DNA of 59,632 nt, from positions 1-59,632 of the forward strand of contig NZ_LEKT01000015.1 of assembly GCF_001045675.1 (NCBI RefSeq), written 5' to 3'. Made by a program: the position numbers and the translations under genes. The notes beneath the pieces were generated by a model. That model was given only the letters and a program-made list of their open reading frames with translations. It was not told the origin of the DNA and did not search any database. Positions 28,579-38,013 of this stretch are shown here, one piece after another (positions within the stretch are counted from its first letter, which is position 1; each line of letters starts with the position of its first letter). Origin of the DNA: Megasphaera cerevisiae DSM 20462. GTDB lineage: Bacteria > Bacillota > Negativicutes > Veillonellales > Megasphaeraceae.

Positions 28579-29778
28579 ATGTTAAAATTTGAATCTCAGA
28601 AAAAGTACATAGCAATATGGGTAACAGCCGCTCTTTTGAGTCCGTCCTTTGTGGTTTTTGCGGAAGATGAGGATCTGCAGAATCAGCTTTCCGATGTACA
28701 GGGACAAATGAATGAACAGACGCAGAAAAAAAATGATGCTGATGCTGTGATTGGGAATGTGTTTGATAAACTTCGTGTGATTCAGGAAAATCTTGATGCT
28801 GCAGTTCGTGATTACAAGGCTATTTCAGACCAGCTGGCACAGACAGAGGCACAGATTAAAGAAACCCAGGCTAAACTTGAGCAGGAAGAGGCGAAACTGC
28901 AGACTCGAGAAGGTGTCTTCCGAAAGCGTATCAGGGACATTTATATGCATGGACAATTAAGTTATCTGGATGTTGTTCTCGGTGCCAAGGACTTCAGCGA
29001 TTTTGCTAATCGAGTGGATTTGCTGCGCCGTATCATTTCTTCCGACATGGAATTAATTACGTCTATCAAAGAGCAGCGCAATCAGATTAATGAATCGAAG
29101 CAGCTTTTAGAGACGGAACGGGCTAAGCAGGTTCAGCTCAAATCAGATGCGGAAGCAAAAAAAGCCGAAATAGAAAAGCATAAGGGTGAGCAGCAGGCAA
29201 TCATGGCAAAAGCTCAAAATGATAAAGCAACAGCTGAAGCAGCATACCGTGAGTTGGAAGCGTCCTCACAGGCTATTGGGGAAATGCTGCGCCAGCGTGC
29301 TGCCGAACGAGCAGCGGCGGCCGCTGCTGCGGCGGCTGCGGCACAACCTGCGGATAGCGGCGGCAGTGCCCCGTCTTATCAAGCAACCAGCGGCTCCGGT
29401 ACGTTTATCTGGCCTGTAAACGGCGTTATCACATCACCTTTCGGGTATCGTACGCATCCGATTTTTGGTACTTCTATTTTTCACAGCGGGATTGATATCG
29501 GCGTAGACTATGGAACGCCGGTGCATGCGGCTGACAGCGGCGTCGTTGTAGATGCCGGCTGGATCAGTGGATACGGCTATGCCGTTATTATTGATCATGG
29601 CAATGGCTTGTCTACGCTATACGGGCATAACGAATCGCTGGCCGTTTCAGCCGGCCAATCTGTTTCTCAGGGACAGGTTATTGCATATGCTGGATCTACG
29701 GGGAACTCTACAGGGCCTCATGTTCATTTTGAAGTGCGTGTAAACGGGGATCCGGTAGACCCCATGTCGTACTTATAG
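28579..29778 (+). CDS. Coiled-coil M23 peptidase, EnvC-like
   Basis: 399 residues. A signal sequence (AIWVTAALLSPSFVVFAE) leads to long coiled coils at about 32-245, an Ala-rich linker at 245-255, and an M23/LysM-type peptidase at about 275-399. The metal site looks intact: H302 and D306 (HSGID), H383 (HVH), with H350 and H381 as catalytic histidines. The build and the position behind ftsEX match EnvC, the FtsX-bound hydrolase regulator, though EnvC itself has lost zinc binding. Here direct endopeptidase activity is plausible. Confidence 0.9.
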   Translation: MLKFESQKKYIAIWVTAALLSPSFVVFAEDEDLQNQLSDVQGQMNEQTQKKNDADAVIGNVFDKLRVIQENLDAAVRDYKAISDQLAQTEAQIKETQAKLEQEEAKLQTREGVFRKRIRDIYMHGQLSYLDVVLGAKDFSDFANRVDLLRRIISSDMELITSIKEQRNQINESKQLLETERAKQVQLKSDAEAKKAEIEKHKGEQQAIMAKAQNDKATAEAAYRELEASSQAIGEMLRQRAAERAAAAAAAAAAAQPADSGGSAPSYQATSGSGTFIWPVNGVITSPFGYRTHPIFGTSIFHSGIDIGVDYGTPVHAADSGVVVDAGWISGYGYAVIIDHGNGLSTLYGHNESLAVSAGQSVSQGQVIAYAGSTGNSTGPHVHFEVRVNGDPVDPMSYL

Positions 29779-29786
29779 GCGGGATT

Positions 29787-30944
29787 ATGAATAGTCGCAT
29801 GAAAAAAATCAGAAAAGATATACTGGATGCTGTGTTGTGGATTGGAACGGCCATACTGACCGCAATTATTCTTTTGGCCGGATTGTCATATCAATATACA
29901 AGCGATCCGTTAGGATTTGTTAAGCTGTTTCGTACTTTGCATATTGTAGAAACACATTATGCGGGATCAATAGATAAACAGGCGCTTCTGAATGGTGCTT
30001 TGGAAGGAATTGTCGCTAAATTAGGGGATAAGCATTCTGTGTATTTAGATGGTGATACGCTGAAGAGCTTTACAGATCAAATGACGGGATCCTATGCCGG
30101 GATTGGCATATACCTGGGTTCCGCTGCTGACGGCGGTCTGGTAGCCGGCGTTATTGATGATAGTCCTGCCAGCGAAGCTGATATTCGCCGCGGTGATGTT
30201 ATTACGGCTATTGACGGGACAGCGACCGCAGGGATGAAGCTGGAAGATATATCGCAGAAAATCCGCGGACCCGTTGATACGACCGTAACGCTGACCGTGC
30301 GGCGGGATGGCACAGATAAGACGATTGAATTACAACGCCGCCGTATTCATATAAAAACCGTTGCAGGACAAATGATCGAAGGAACGGATATCGGATATAT
30401 ACGCGTTGCTGTATTTAGCGAAAATACAGGGGAAGAATTCACAAAACAATTTAAGGCTCTCCAGGAGCAGGGCATGAAGAAAATGATTCTTGACTTGCGG
30501 GATAATCCTGGCGGACTTGTGGATCAGGCAACGTTGGTAGCGAGTAATTTCGTTCCTCCTGAAAGTACAATCGTTTCATATATGGATAGTAATGGCAAGG
30601 AAGAAGCCTTTCGTGCTGATGGGACGACTCAGCTGATTCCTATGGTTGTTCTTATTAATGAAAATTCGGCCAGTGCGTCAGAAATTGTAGCCGGTGACGT
30701 TCAGGATATGAAATTGGGGACTATTGTAGGTGTTAAAAGCTATGGCAAGGGGACTGTCCAGGGAGTATATACTATTGATGGTGAAAATGCTGTCAAACTG
30801 ACGGTAGCCCAGTACAAGACTACAAAAGGAAGACAGATTGACGGCATAGGTATTGAGCCGGATACGGTTGTGTCGCTTCGCCCTAATGATACCATTGACT
30901 ATCAGCTGGAAAAAGCATTGGAAATATTGAAAGCGCAGGCATAA
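29787..30944 (+). CDS. C-terminal processing peptidase, S41A family
   Basis: 385 residues. There is an N-terminal membrane anchor (TAILTAIILLAGLSY), a PDZ domain at about 100-180 (GIGIYLGSAADGGLVAGVIDDSPA), and the S41 protease core. The Ser/Lys dyad is S296 (NENSASASE) and K321 (YGKGTVQ). It trims exported proteins outside the membrane. Together with ftsEX and the M23 gene it forms the end of a division/envelope operon. A homologous protease in E. coli, Prc, controls hydrolase levels. Confidence 0.93.
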   Translation: MNSRMKKIRKDILDAVLWIGTAILTAIILLAGLSYQYTSDPLGFVKLFRTLHIVETHYAGSIDKQALLNGALEGIVAKLGDKHSVYLDGDTLKSFTDQMTGSYAGIGIYLGSAADGGLVAGVIDDSPASEADIRRGDVITAIDGTATAGMKLEDISQKIRGPVDTTVTLTVRRDGTDKTIELQRRRIHIKTVAGQMIEGTDIGYIRVAVFSENTGEEFTKQFKALQEQGMKKMILDLRDNPGGLVDQATLVASNFVPPESTIVSYMDSNGKEEAFRADGTTQLIPMVVLINENSASASEIVAGDVQDMKLGTIVGVKSYGKGTVQGVYTIDGENAVKLTVAQYKTTKGRQIDGIGIEPDTVVSLRPNDTIDYQLEKALEILKAQA

Positions 30945-31192
30945 TTTAAAAACTTTGCGCTGTGTTTTAGGGAATTTATAAGAAATGACTTTACAGATTG
31001 ACATTTTTGCTTTAAAATTTTGAAAGCAGGATGTATATTAATTGTATAGCAGGACAGATAGACAGGAGACATGGTATATGTATGCTGTGTCTCTTTATCT
31101 ATATAATTGTGTAATATATTGTAAAACCGGCAAAATTGGTTTTTATTATGGGTAAAGTGATGTTGGCCTGCAGTATGCGGATGAGGTGGATT
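30945..31192 (+). other. Intergenic region before obgE, with hairpins
   Basis: 248 nt without a gene. TTGACA is at 30998-31003 but has no good -10 partner. Inverted repeats: TGCTTT/AAAGCA near 31009-31027; GATAGACAGGAGACA region (31057-31071) with its partner at 31086-31101; and AAAACC/GGTTTT at 31123-31143 followed by a short T-rich stretch. The last could be a terminator or attenuator in front of obgE. Confidence 0.5.
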
Positions 31193-32464
31193 ATGTTTAT
31201 AGATAGAGCAAGAATATTTGTACAATCAGGACGTGGTGGCGACGGTATGAGCAGTTTCCGTCATGAAAAGTTTGTGCCTAAGGGAGGTCCGAACGGCGGT
31301 GACGGCGGACAAGGCGGCGATGTTATTTTGGAAGCAGATAGCAATGTCAATACCCTTGTTGATTTTCGGTTTCGCCGTCTTTTTAAAGCCAAGCCGGGAG
31401 GAAAAGGACAGGGCAGTAATAAATATGGCAGAGATGCCGAGGATCTGATCATAACGGTGCCTCTCGGCACGGTTATCAAGGATGAAGCGAGCGGCAAAAT
31501 TATGGCCGATTTGAGTCGGGATGGACAGCAGGCTGTTATTGCTAAGGGTGGCCGTGGTGGCCGCGGCAATTGGCATTTCCGTACCAGTGCAAATCGTACG
31601 CCGACTTTTGCCGAATTGGGAGAACCGGGAGAAGAACGATGGCTGCGTTTGGAATTGAAGGTGTTAGCGGATGTAGGTCTTTTAGGCTATCCCAGTGTAG
31701 GTAAATCCAGTATTCTGCGGCAGGTATCGGCAGCAGAGCCAGAAGTCGCGGCATACCATTTTACGACACTGAATCCTATTCTGGGAGTAGTCGGTTTGAG
31801 TGATCAGCGCAGTTTTGTTATGGCAGACATTCCGGGATTGATTGACGGTGCCAGTGAAGGTGTTGGATTGGGACATGATTTTCTGCGTCATATTGAGCGA
31901 ACAAAGATCCTCGTCCATGTCCTTGATGTATCGGGGTTGGAAGGGCGTGATCCTATAGAGGATTATGAAAAAATTAATGCCGAACTCGTAAAATATAATG
32001 AAAAATTATCTCATAAAAAACAGATTGTAGCGGCTAATAAGATAGATCTTCTAGGGAATTCTGATAATTTGGAACGGCTTCAGGCGTATATGGATACGCG
32101 GGATGTAGAGTTGTATCCCATATGTGCTGTCAATGGTACGGGTATGGATGCGCTGCTTGAACGAGTATGGACGCTGTTGACAGAATATGAGGAAGAACCG
32201 GATGAAATAGACGAAGAGGTAGTATATAAAGCGGTTGATAAACCCGATTTTGAAATTAAGCGGGATGATGATGGTGCCTTTGTTATTACAGGTCCCCGAG
32301 TAGAACGGCTTGTTGCTATGACAAATTTCGATGATGATCAATCGCTGCGGAGGTTTCAGCGTATTTGGCGGTATATGGAACTGGACAAGCTGCTGCAGGA
32401 GAAGGGAATTCAGGAGGGCAATACCGTCCGCATTTATTCTAAAGAGTTTGAATATAGGAAATAA
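31193..32464 (+). CDS. obgE: Obg-family GTPase ObgE/CgtA
   Basis: 423 residues. The glycine-rich Obg fold covers about 1-158 (SGRGGDGMSSFRHEKFVPKGG). The GTPase domain has GYPSVGKSS as G1, DIPGLIDGA as G3 and NKIDL as G4. A C-terminal OCT domain occupies about 345-423. It works in 50S assembly and stress signalling. The start is ATG 31193 behind GAGGTGG at 31183-31189; earlier in-frame ATGs lie in the leader and would add a non-homologous extension. Confidence 0.96.
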   Translation: MFIDRARIFVQSGRGGDGMSSFRHEKFVPKGGPNGGDGGQGGDVILEADSNVNTLVDFRFRRLFKAKPGGKGQGSNKYGRDAEDLIITVPLGTVIKDEASGKIMADLSRDGQQAVIAKGGRGGRGNWHFRTSANRTPTFAELGEPGEERWLRLELKVLADVGLLGYPSVGKSSILRQVSAAEPEVAAYHFTTLNPILGVVGLSDQRSFVMADIPGLIDGASEGVGLGHDFLRHIERTKILVHVLDVSGLEGRDPIEDYEKINAELVKYNEKLSHKKQIVAANKIDLLGNSDNLERLQAYMDTRDVELYPICAVNGTGMDALLERVWTLLTEYEEEPDEIDEEVVYKAVDKPDFEIKRDDDGAFVITGPRVERLVAMTNFDDDQSLRRFQRIWRYMELDKLLQEKGIQEGNTVRIYSKEFEYRK

Positions 32465-32522
32465 CCGGCACTGCAGAGAGTAATTTAGCAGTGGGGATGA
32501 TTATAAAGGAGATATAATATAT

Positions 32523-32816
32523 ATGATCGGAAAAGATAAACGACAATTAAAGGCGATGGCCAGCCAAATGCCATCAGTAGTGCAAATAGGTAAGGAAGGC
32601 TTGAGCAATGCGGTTATTGATAGTGCTCGTGCGGCGATTACCGCGCGGGAGCTTATCAAGATACATGTTCTCAACAATGCGAATCTGGATGCCAAGGAAA
32701 CTGCGGAAGAGCTGGCTAATATGCTGGGGGCGGAACTTATTCAGGTTATTGGGCACTACGGTATACTTTTCAAGAAAAAAAACGAAAAATCACACTTTGA
32801 GTTTATTGATATATAA
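32523..32816 (+). CDS. yhbY: YhbY/CRM-domain RNA-binding protein
   Basis: 97 residues, one CRS1-YhbY domain (LKAMASQMPSVVQIGKEGLS with the GxxG-type loop, IKIHVLNNANLDAKETAEEL). It binds pre-50S particles. AAGGAG precedes the ATG. obgE-yhbY-proB is a frequent Firmicute order, with obgE also involved in the large subunit. Confidence 0.92.
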   Translation: MIGKDKRQLKAMASQMPSVVQIGKEGLSNAVIDSARAAITARELIKIHVLNNANLDAKETAEELANMLGAELIQVIGHYGILFKKKNEKSHFEFIDI

Positions 32817-32828
32817 GGTTGGGATATT

Positions 32829-33959
32829 ATGTCTGACACGCGGCAGGAATTGATAGAAAAAAAACGTATTGTTGTAAAAATAGGGTCAAGTATGCTGACG
32901 CATGAAACGGGAAAACTGAATTATCATCGCATTGAACGTTTAGTCATGGAAATTGCGGATTTGGCAAATCAGGGCAAACAAATGGTTCTGGTATCCTCTG
33001 GCGCTGTCAGCGCCGGCATTGGTCCGCTGGGATTGTCAGCTCGGCCGAAGACTATTCGTGAAAAGCAGGCCGTGGCCGCCGTGGGGCAAGGGATACTTAT
33101 GCATACCTATGAAAAAATGTTTCGTGAATATGGTCAGACAGTGGGGCAGGTTCTGCTCACGCGCATGGATGCACAAGATCGAAAAAAATTTATGAACTCT
33201 CGAAATACACTGCTTACCATGCTGGATATGGGGATTATTCCTATTATCAATGAAAATGATGTCGTAGCCATTGATGAATTTAAAATCGGTGACAATGATA
33301 CGTTATCTGCGATGGTCAGCAGTATTATTGACGCGGATCTACTTATTATATTATCGGATGTAGACGGACTGTATACTGCCAATCCACAAACTCATGCGGA
33401 TGCCCGCATTATTCCTGTGGTTGATGAAATTGACCGGCATTTCTATGAGATTGCAGGCGGCGCCGGCTCTGCCATGGGAACAGGTGGTATGCTTACAAAA
33501 ATACAGGCCGCTTCTATTGCCACATCATCGGATGTCGATATGGTTATTGCCTCCGGCAGCGAAGAAGGTATTTTACAGCGTATATGCCGCGGAGATGAGG
33601 TAGGAACTCTCTTTAAAGCCCGGGAATCAAATCTTCATTCCAAGAAACGCTGGCTTTTATCGGGTGGTAAATCGCAGGGGAATCTTGTTGTTGATAGGGG
33701 CTGCCGGAATGCTATTGTAGAACATGGATCCAGTCTTCTCCCTGTAGGAATCGTTCAGGTTGAAGGACGATTTCATGAAGGCGATATTGTCAATATTATA
33801 TATGACGACATTGTTATTGCCAAGGGGATTGTGAACTATAATTGTGTGGATGCCAACGCCATTAAAGGGCATAAAACTGATGAAATCAGCAATATTTTAG
33901 GACATGATGGTTTTTTTGAAGAAGTTATTCATCGTGATAATCTTGTTGCAATGCAGTAA
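32829..33959 (+). CDS. proB: Glutamate 5-kinase
   Basis: 376 residues. The amino-acid kinase domain (about 10-260) shows VVKIGSSMLT, SSGAVSAG and NENDVV. A C-terminal PUA domain (about 280-360) is present, as in the long form that is feedback-inhibited by proline. It catalyses the first step of proline synthesis and is directly followed by proA. Confidence 0.96.
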   Translation: MSDTRQELIEKKRIVVKIGSSMLTHETGKLNYHRIERLVMEIADLANQGKQMVLVSSGAVSAGIGPLGLSARPKTIREKQAVAAVGQGILMHTYEKMFREYGQTVGQVLLTRMDAQDRKKFMNSRNTLLTMLDMGIIPIINENDVVAIDEFKIGDNDTLSAMVSSIIDADLLIILSDVDGLYTANPQTHADARIIPVVDEIDRHFYEIAGGAGSAMGTGGMLTKIQAASIATSSDVDMVIASGSEEGILQRICRGDEVGTLFKARESNLHSKKRWLLSGGKSQGNLVVDRGCRNAIVEHGSSLLPVGIVQVEGRFHEGDIVNIIYDDIVIAKGIVNYNCVDANAIKGHKTDEISNILGHDGFFEEVIHRDNLVAMQ

Positions 33960-33974
33960 GGAGGCAGAACTTTT

Positions 33975-35222
33975 ATGGAATCGGAAGTTATCGTCAAGGC
34001 CAGAGCTGCCCATGAAGCGGCACGCCAATTAGCGGCAGCGCCGACTGAATTAAAAAACCGGGCATTGATGTATATTGCTGACGCGTTGGAAGTACATCGC
34101 GGTGATATTATGTCTGCTAACGAAAAAGATGTAGATCGAGCTCGGGCCGGCGGCATGGGTGAAGCCATGCTGGATCGTCTGAGTTTGACGGAAGCTCGCA
34201 TCAAGGATATGGCGCGGGGAGTCCGACAGGTTGTCGGACTGGAGGATCCAACCGGTATTTGTCTGGATGACTGGAATCGGCCTAATGGACTGCATATTCG
34301 TAAGATAACTGTCCCTTTGGGAGTTGTTGCTATTATTTATGAATCGCGTCCCAATGTTACCGTCGATGCGGCCGTATTGTGCATCAAATCTGGCAACGCC
34401 TGCATTCTCCGCGGTGGCAGTGAGTCAATTCATTCCAATATGGTATTGGTAAGCGTGCTGAAAGAAGGTCTGTCACGGGCCGGGCTGAATGCAGACGGCA
34501 TAGGCTTGCTGGAAAATACAGACAGGGCGTTGGTGAAGGAACTTCTCACGCTTCGTGACTATATTGATATGGCGATTCCACGGGGCGGAGCAGGGCTTAT
34601 CCGCATGGTTGTCACGACGGCTACCGTTCCATGCATTGAAACGGGAAGCGGTGTATGTCATGTTTATGTGGATAAAGATGCCGATCTTGATATGGCTGTC
34701 CGGATTGTTGAAAACGCTAAGGTATCCAGGCCGTCTACCTGTAACGCCATGGAGACACTGTTGGTTCATCAGGACGTAATACGTCCTTTTTTACAAAAAC
34801 TCATGCTGGTTTTAACAGAAAAGCAAGTGGAACTTCGCGGTGATAATCAGGCTTGCGCTTTTGACGATTCCATAAAAAAAGCGACAGAAGTGGATTGGGG
34901 AACAGAATATAATGCACTGATCATGTCGGTTAAAACCGTATCTTCTTTAAAGGACGCATTGGATCACATACGCCGCTACAGTACGCATCACTCGGAAGCA
35001 ATTGTGACAAATAATAAAAAAACAGCGGAACTGTTTCTGCAGGATGTTGATTCAGCAGCTGTATATGTTAATGCATCGACACGATTTACGGATGGCTTTG
35101 AATTTGGCTTTGGTGCTGAAATCGGCATCAGTACGCAAAAGCTTCATGTACGGGGACCGATGGGGCTGACGGCGTTGGTTACATATAAATATGTCATACA
35201 CGGTCAAGGGCAAATTCGCTGA
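33975..35222 (+). CDS. proA: Gamma-glutamyl phosphate reductase
   Basis: 415 residues, aldehyde dehydrogenase superfamily. The catalytic Cys is in SRPSTCNAMETLLVH, and the NADPH-binding region includes YESRPNVTVDAA. It makes glutamate semialdehyde, the second step of proline synthesis. AAGGAGG precedes the ATG. The stop shares one base with the start of a small membrane-protein gene. Confidence 0.96.
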   Translation: MESEVIVKARAAHEAARQLAAAPTELKNRALMYIADALEVHRGDIMSANEKDVDRARAGGMGEAMLDRLSLTEARIKDMARGVRQVVGLEDPTGICLDDWNRPNGLHIRKITVPLGVVAIIYESRPNVTVDAAVLCIKSGNACILRGGSESIHSNMVLVSVLKEGLSRAGLNADGIGLLENTDRALVKELLTLRDYIDMAIPRGGAGLIRMVVTTATVPCIETGSGVCHVYVDKDADLDMAVRIVENAKVSRPSTCNAMETLLVHQDVIRPFLQKLMLVLTEKQVELRGDNQACAFDDSIKKATEVDWGTEYNALIMSVKTVSSLKDALDHIRRYSTHHSEAIVTNNKKTAELFLQDVDSAAVYVNASTRFTDGFEFGFGAEIGISTQKLHVRGPMGLTALVTYKYVIHGQGQIR

Positions 35223-35380
35223 TGAAAAGACTGTGCGGTTATATGCGGACGCTCTGTCAATATGCTGCAGCGCCGAAAACGCGGTATGAGTACAAACACT
35301 ACGCTGTATTTTTGTTGTTATATCTGATAGCGCTGGCTATCAGTTGGGGAGGCATATACCTTTATAATGGAAATCACTAG
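35222..35380 (+). CDS. Small single-span membrane protein, unknown
   Basis: 52 residues. The ATG overlaps the proA stop by one base (TGATG) and the TAG lies 14 nt inside nadD. The N-terminal half is basic with several aromatic residues (KTRYEYKHY). The C-terminal half is one strong membrane helix (YAVFLLLYLIALAISWGG). The frame fills the whole proA-nadD gap, including the nadD ribosome binding site GGGGAGG at 35346-35352. I do not recognise a family. The exact fit between two genes and the membrane helix favour a real gene over chance. Confidence 0.6.
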   Translation: MKRLCGYMRTLCQYAAAPKTRYEYKHYAVFLLLYLIALAISWGGIYLYNGNH

Positions 35381-36008
35381 GATGGGGATCATGGGAGGGA
35401 CATTCAATCCGATTCATCTGGGCCATCTGATGATAGCAGAAGAAGCGCGGCAAACGTTCCATTTGGACAGAGTACTATTTATTCCGTCATATATTACGCC
35501 GAATAAAAACGTTGACGGCGCAACAGCACAACAGCGGCTGACGATGACCCGGCTGGCTATAGCAGATAATCCGTATTTTGCGGTCAGTGATATGGAAATA
35601 CGCCGCGGCGGTAATTCATATACTGTCGATACGCTGCGTTTTTTGAAAAAGCTGTACGGCTCGTCGTATATGTTGTATTTTATTTCCGGAACAGATACGA
35701 TCCATGATCTTCCGAATTGGCATGAGCCGGAAAAAATATTGCAGCTCTGTCAATTCGTTGGGGCGACCCGCCCGGATGGCACCGAAGCGATCGGTAAAAT
35801 CGTAGAGCGTTTTGGTAAATTGGGAGAGCATATTGTCAAGCTTACCGTGCCGACGATGGAAATTTCCTCAACAGATCTGCGTTTTCGTATCCGCCATGGT
35901 ATTTCTGTGCGTTATATGATGCCTAAGGCTGTTACTGAATATGTTGAAAAAAATGGAGTATATCAATGTACAATACAGAACTCAAAGAAAGAATCAGAAA
36001 CAATCTGA
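35367..36008 (+). CDS. nadD: Nicotinate-mononucleotide adenylyltransferase
   Basis: 213 residues. The nucleotidyltransferase signature GGTFNPIHLGH is at the N-terminus and ISSTDLRFRI near the C-terminus. It makes deamido-NAD in NAD synthesis. The ATG at 35367 gives the usual short N-terminus before GIMGGTF; ATG 35382 is an alternative. The 3' end overlaps yqeK by 43 nt, in the conserved nadD-yqeK-LCP-rsfS order. Confidence 0.95.
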   Translation: MEITRMGIMGGTFNPIHLGHLMIAEEARQTFHLDRVLFIPSYITPNKNVDGATAQQRLTMTRLAIADNPYFAVSDMEIRRGGNSYTVDTLRFLKKLYGSSYMLYFISGTDTIHDLPNWHEPEKILQLCQFVGATRPDGTEAIGKIVERFGKLGEHIVKLTVPTMEISSTDLRFRIRHGISVRYMMPKAVTEYVEKNGVYQCTIQNSKKESETI

Positions 36009-36568
36009 AGCACACTCTTTCTGACCAGCGGTATACACATGTCCTTGGTGTTGCTGCGGCCGCCCGCAGGCTGGCTGGAATATATGGATACGATACGGAC
36101 AAAGCGGAAGTAGCGGGGCTCCTCCATGATGCGGCCAAACAATTGCCGCTGAATGATATGCAGACTTTGGCGCGCCGTTCTTTCGGCGATACTCTGCCCC
36201 TGCCGGTTATGGCCACTGGCAGTCTGCTGCACGGCTATGCCGCGGTTACGGTTGCCAGGGAGATTTACGGTATTGATGATCCAGAGCTTTTGGCGTCGTT
36301 GGCACATCATACGACCGGAGCTGAAGCGATGGGAATGCTGGAAAAAATTATTTTCGTTGCTGATTATATTGAAGAGAACCGCAGCTTTGAAGGGGTGGAG
36401 GCCTTGCGCTGCATTGCTTTTCAGAACTTGGATAAAGCCGTTTTGGCTGGATATGACTCGACGATCCGGCATTTACTAGATCAAGGAAAAACGATTTTTA
36501 CAGGCACTGTTGTCAACAGAAATGCGCAAATTAAACATCTGTATGACCTGGACAGAAAGGCACGATAA
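35966..36568 (+). CDS. yqeK: HD-domain diadenosine tetraphosphate hydrolase YqeK
   Basis: 200 residues. The HD-domain metal ligands are seen in RYTHVLGVAA, LLHDAAK and LAHHTTG. YqeK-type enzymes split Ap4A symmetrically to two ADP. The gene starts inside nadD and its stop overlaps the next ATG by one base, so the three genes are translationally coupled. Confidence 0.92.
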   Translation: MYNTELKERIRNNLKHTLSDQRYTHVLGVAAAARRLAGIYGYDTDKAEVAGLLHDAAKQLPLNDMQTLARRSFGDTLPLPVMATGSLLHGYAAVTVAREIYGIDDPELLASLAHHTTGAEAMGMLEKIIFVADYIEENRSFEGVEALRCIAFQNLDKAVLAGYDSTIRHLLDQGKTIFTGTVVNRNAQIKHLYDLDRKAR

Positions 36569-37602
36569 TGAAACAGGAAAAGGCAGCGAAACGCCGTCAG
36601 CAGCGACGGCGCCTGACAAAAAAATCCGGCAGCAGAAAGAATAGGCTGCGGCTTATAGGAATAGCTATTGTAGGTCTGCTTATCGGTGTAACTTTGCTTG
36701 TTGTAGCGTGGAAACACTATCAAGAATCTCGGGCGGCACAATTTCAGGGGCAGCTCAAGGCTGTTCAGAACGGTTCGGCAGAGGCTTTTAGTCAGATAAG
36801 TCCCGATACACCGCTGTATGTCCTGATTGTCGGGGTAGATAAGCAAAATCCGCAGCAGGCTAATTTTATTGGCATCGCAGCCGTGAATAAAGAGAAAAAA
36901 CATATAGATTTTATTATGCTTCCTGATAACACGAAAATTGAAGGCAGAAGGGAAAAAGGCGCTCAGGAGCTGCAAAGCGTATACAGTGAAGGAGGATTAC
37001 CTTTGCTGCAAGCTGTTGTTGAAGATATATTTCACATCCCGGTTCCCTTTTATGCGCAATTTACGGAAGATACCTTTATCAAGTTGATCGATATGAGCGG
37101 CGGTTTGCCCATGTATGTAGAACAGAACATGTATCATGCCGATCACAGCGGCACGACGGATATCAATCTTTTCCAGGGATATCAAAAGCTGGATGGCAGA
37201 GAGGCAATGGGATATATGCGATATATTGATCAAGATGGCTATTTGTCCAGAACGCAGCGTCAGGAACGGCTGGTTAAGCTGTTTTATACTGACAGGCAAA
37301 CACACTTTGGCTTTACGAATATGATTTTTGCATATCGTTTTTGGAATCAGGTTGATTCTAATATTTCAGCTAAGGATATGGCATCTCTGGCCTTTGCTTT
37401 TCGGAATGTGCCGGCCTCTGATTTTAATTTTTATATTTTACCGGGTGAACTTTCTAAAAAAATGGATAGACATGAAGCAGGAACCGATTCATATTGGGTC
37501 TATGATCCTGTAGAAGTACAGAAAGTCATCGGAAATACAAATAATGCTATTGTTGCGGCGCCGGATCCGGAAAGCAAGAATGATGCGGCGGCACATCTAT
37601 AG
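36568..37602 (+). CDS. LytR-CpsA-Psr (LCP) family protein
   Basis: 344 residues. A basic N-terminus rich in Lys and Arg is followed by one membrane helix (LIGIAIVGLLIGVTLLVVAW, about 29-48) and an extracytoplasmic LCP domain. LPDNTKI and RTQRQERLVKLFY are recognisable LCP elements. The family attaches polyprenyl-linked glycopolymers to peptidoglycan, or hydrolyses them. A conserved Asp/Arg set is only partly visible, so activity is inferred. It lies in the nadD-yqeK-rsfS cluster. Confidence 0.85.
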   Translation: MKQEKAAKRRQQRRRLTKKSGSRKNRLRLIGIAIVGLLIGVTLLVVAWKHYQESRAAQFQGQLKAVQNGSAEAFSQISPDTPLYVLIVGVDKQNPQQANFIGIAAVNKEKKHIDFIMLPDNTKIEGRREKGAQELQSVYSEGGLPLLQAVVEDIFHIPVPFYAQFTEDTFIKLIDMSGGLPMYVEQNMYHADHSGTTDINLFQGYQKLDGREAMGYMRYIDQDGYLSRTQRQERLVKLFYTDRQTHFGFTNMIFAYRFWNQVDSNISAKDMASLAFAFRNVPASDFNFYILPGELSKKMDRHEAGTDSYWVYDPVEVQKVIGNTNNAIVAAPDPESKNDAAAHL

Positions 37603-37634
37603 TCTGTGGTGAGAATTTTTAAAGGAGAACATAT

Positions 37635-38012
37635 ATGCCAATTGTAGAAAAGGATACAAAACAGAAAAAGGATTTGAAAAGTTATGAAATAGCGGCTCAA
37701 GCCGCATATGATAAAAAAGGCTGGGATATTGCGATACTTAATATGGAGCAAGCCTCCATGTCGGCTGATTATTTTGTTATTTGCAGTACCCGCAATAGTC
37801 GCCAAGCGCAAAGCGTGGCGGACAGCATCGAAGAAGAAATGAAGAAAAAAGGGCATGATATATATCATGTGGAAGGGTATCGGACAGGAAAATGGATTCT
37901 TGTCGATGCCGGTGAAGTCGTGGCTCATGTTTTTGTGGAACAGGACCGCGCCTACTATGAACTGGAAAATTTATGGTGCGATGCGGAACGGATTCCGTTC
38001 GAAGGTGAATAG
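37635..38012 (+). CDS. rsfS: Ribosome silencing factor RsfS
   Basis: 125 residues. The family signature is clear: DYFVICSTRNSRQAQSVADSIEEEM and EGYRTGKWILVDAGEVVAHVF. It binds uL14 and blocks subunit joining when nutrients fall. AAAGGAG precedes the ATG. Confidence 0.95.
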   Translation: MPIVEKDTKQKKDLKSYEIAAQAAYDKKGWDIAILNMEQASMSADYFVICSTRNSRQAQSVADSIEEEMKKKGHDIYHVEGYRTGKWILVDAGEVVAHVFVEQDRAYYELENLWCDAERIPFEGE

Positions 38013-38013
38013 A

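Noticed and set aside
29310-29345. GC-rich repeat in the M23 gene
   Set aside because: It is a poly-alanine linker encoded by mixed GCN codons, a normal low-complexity linker rather than a DNA repeat.
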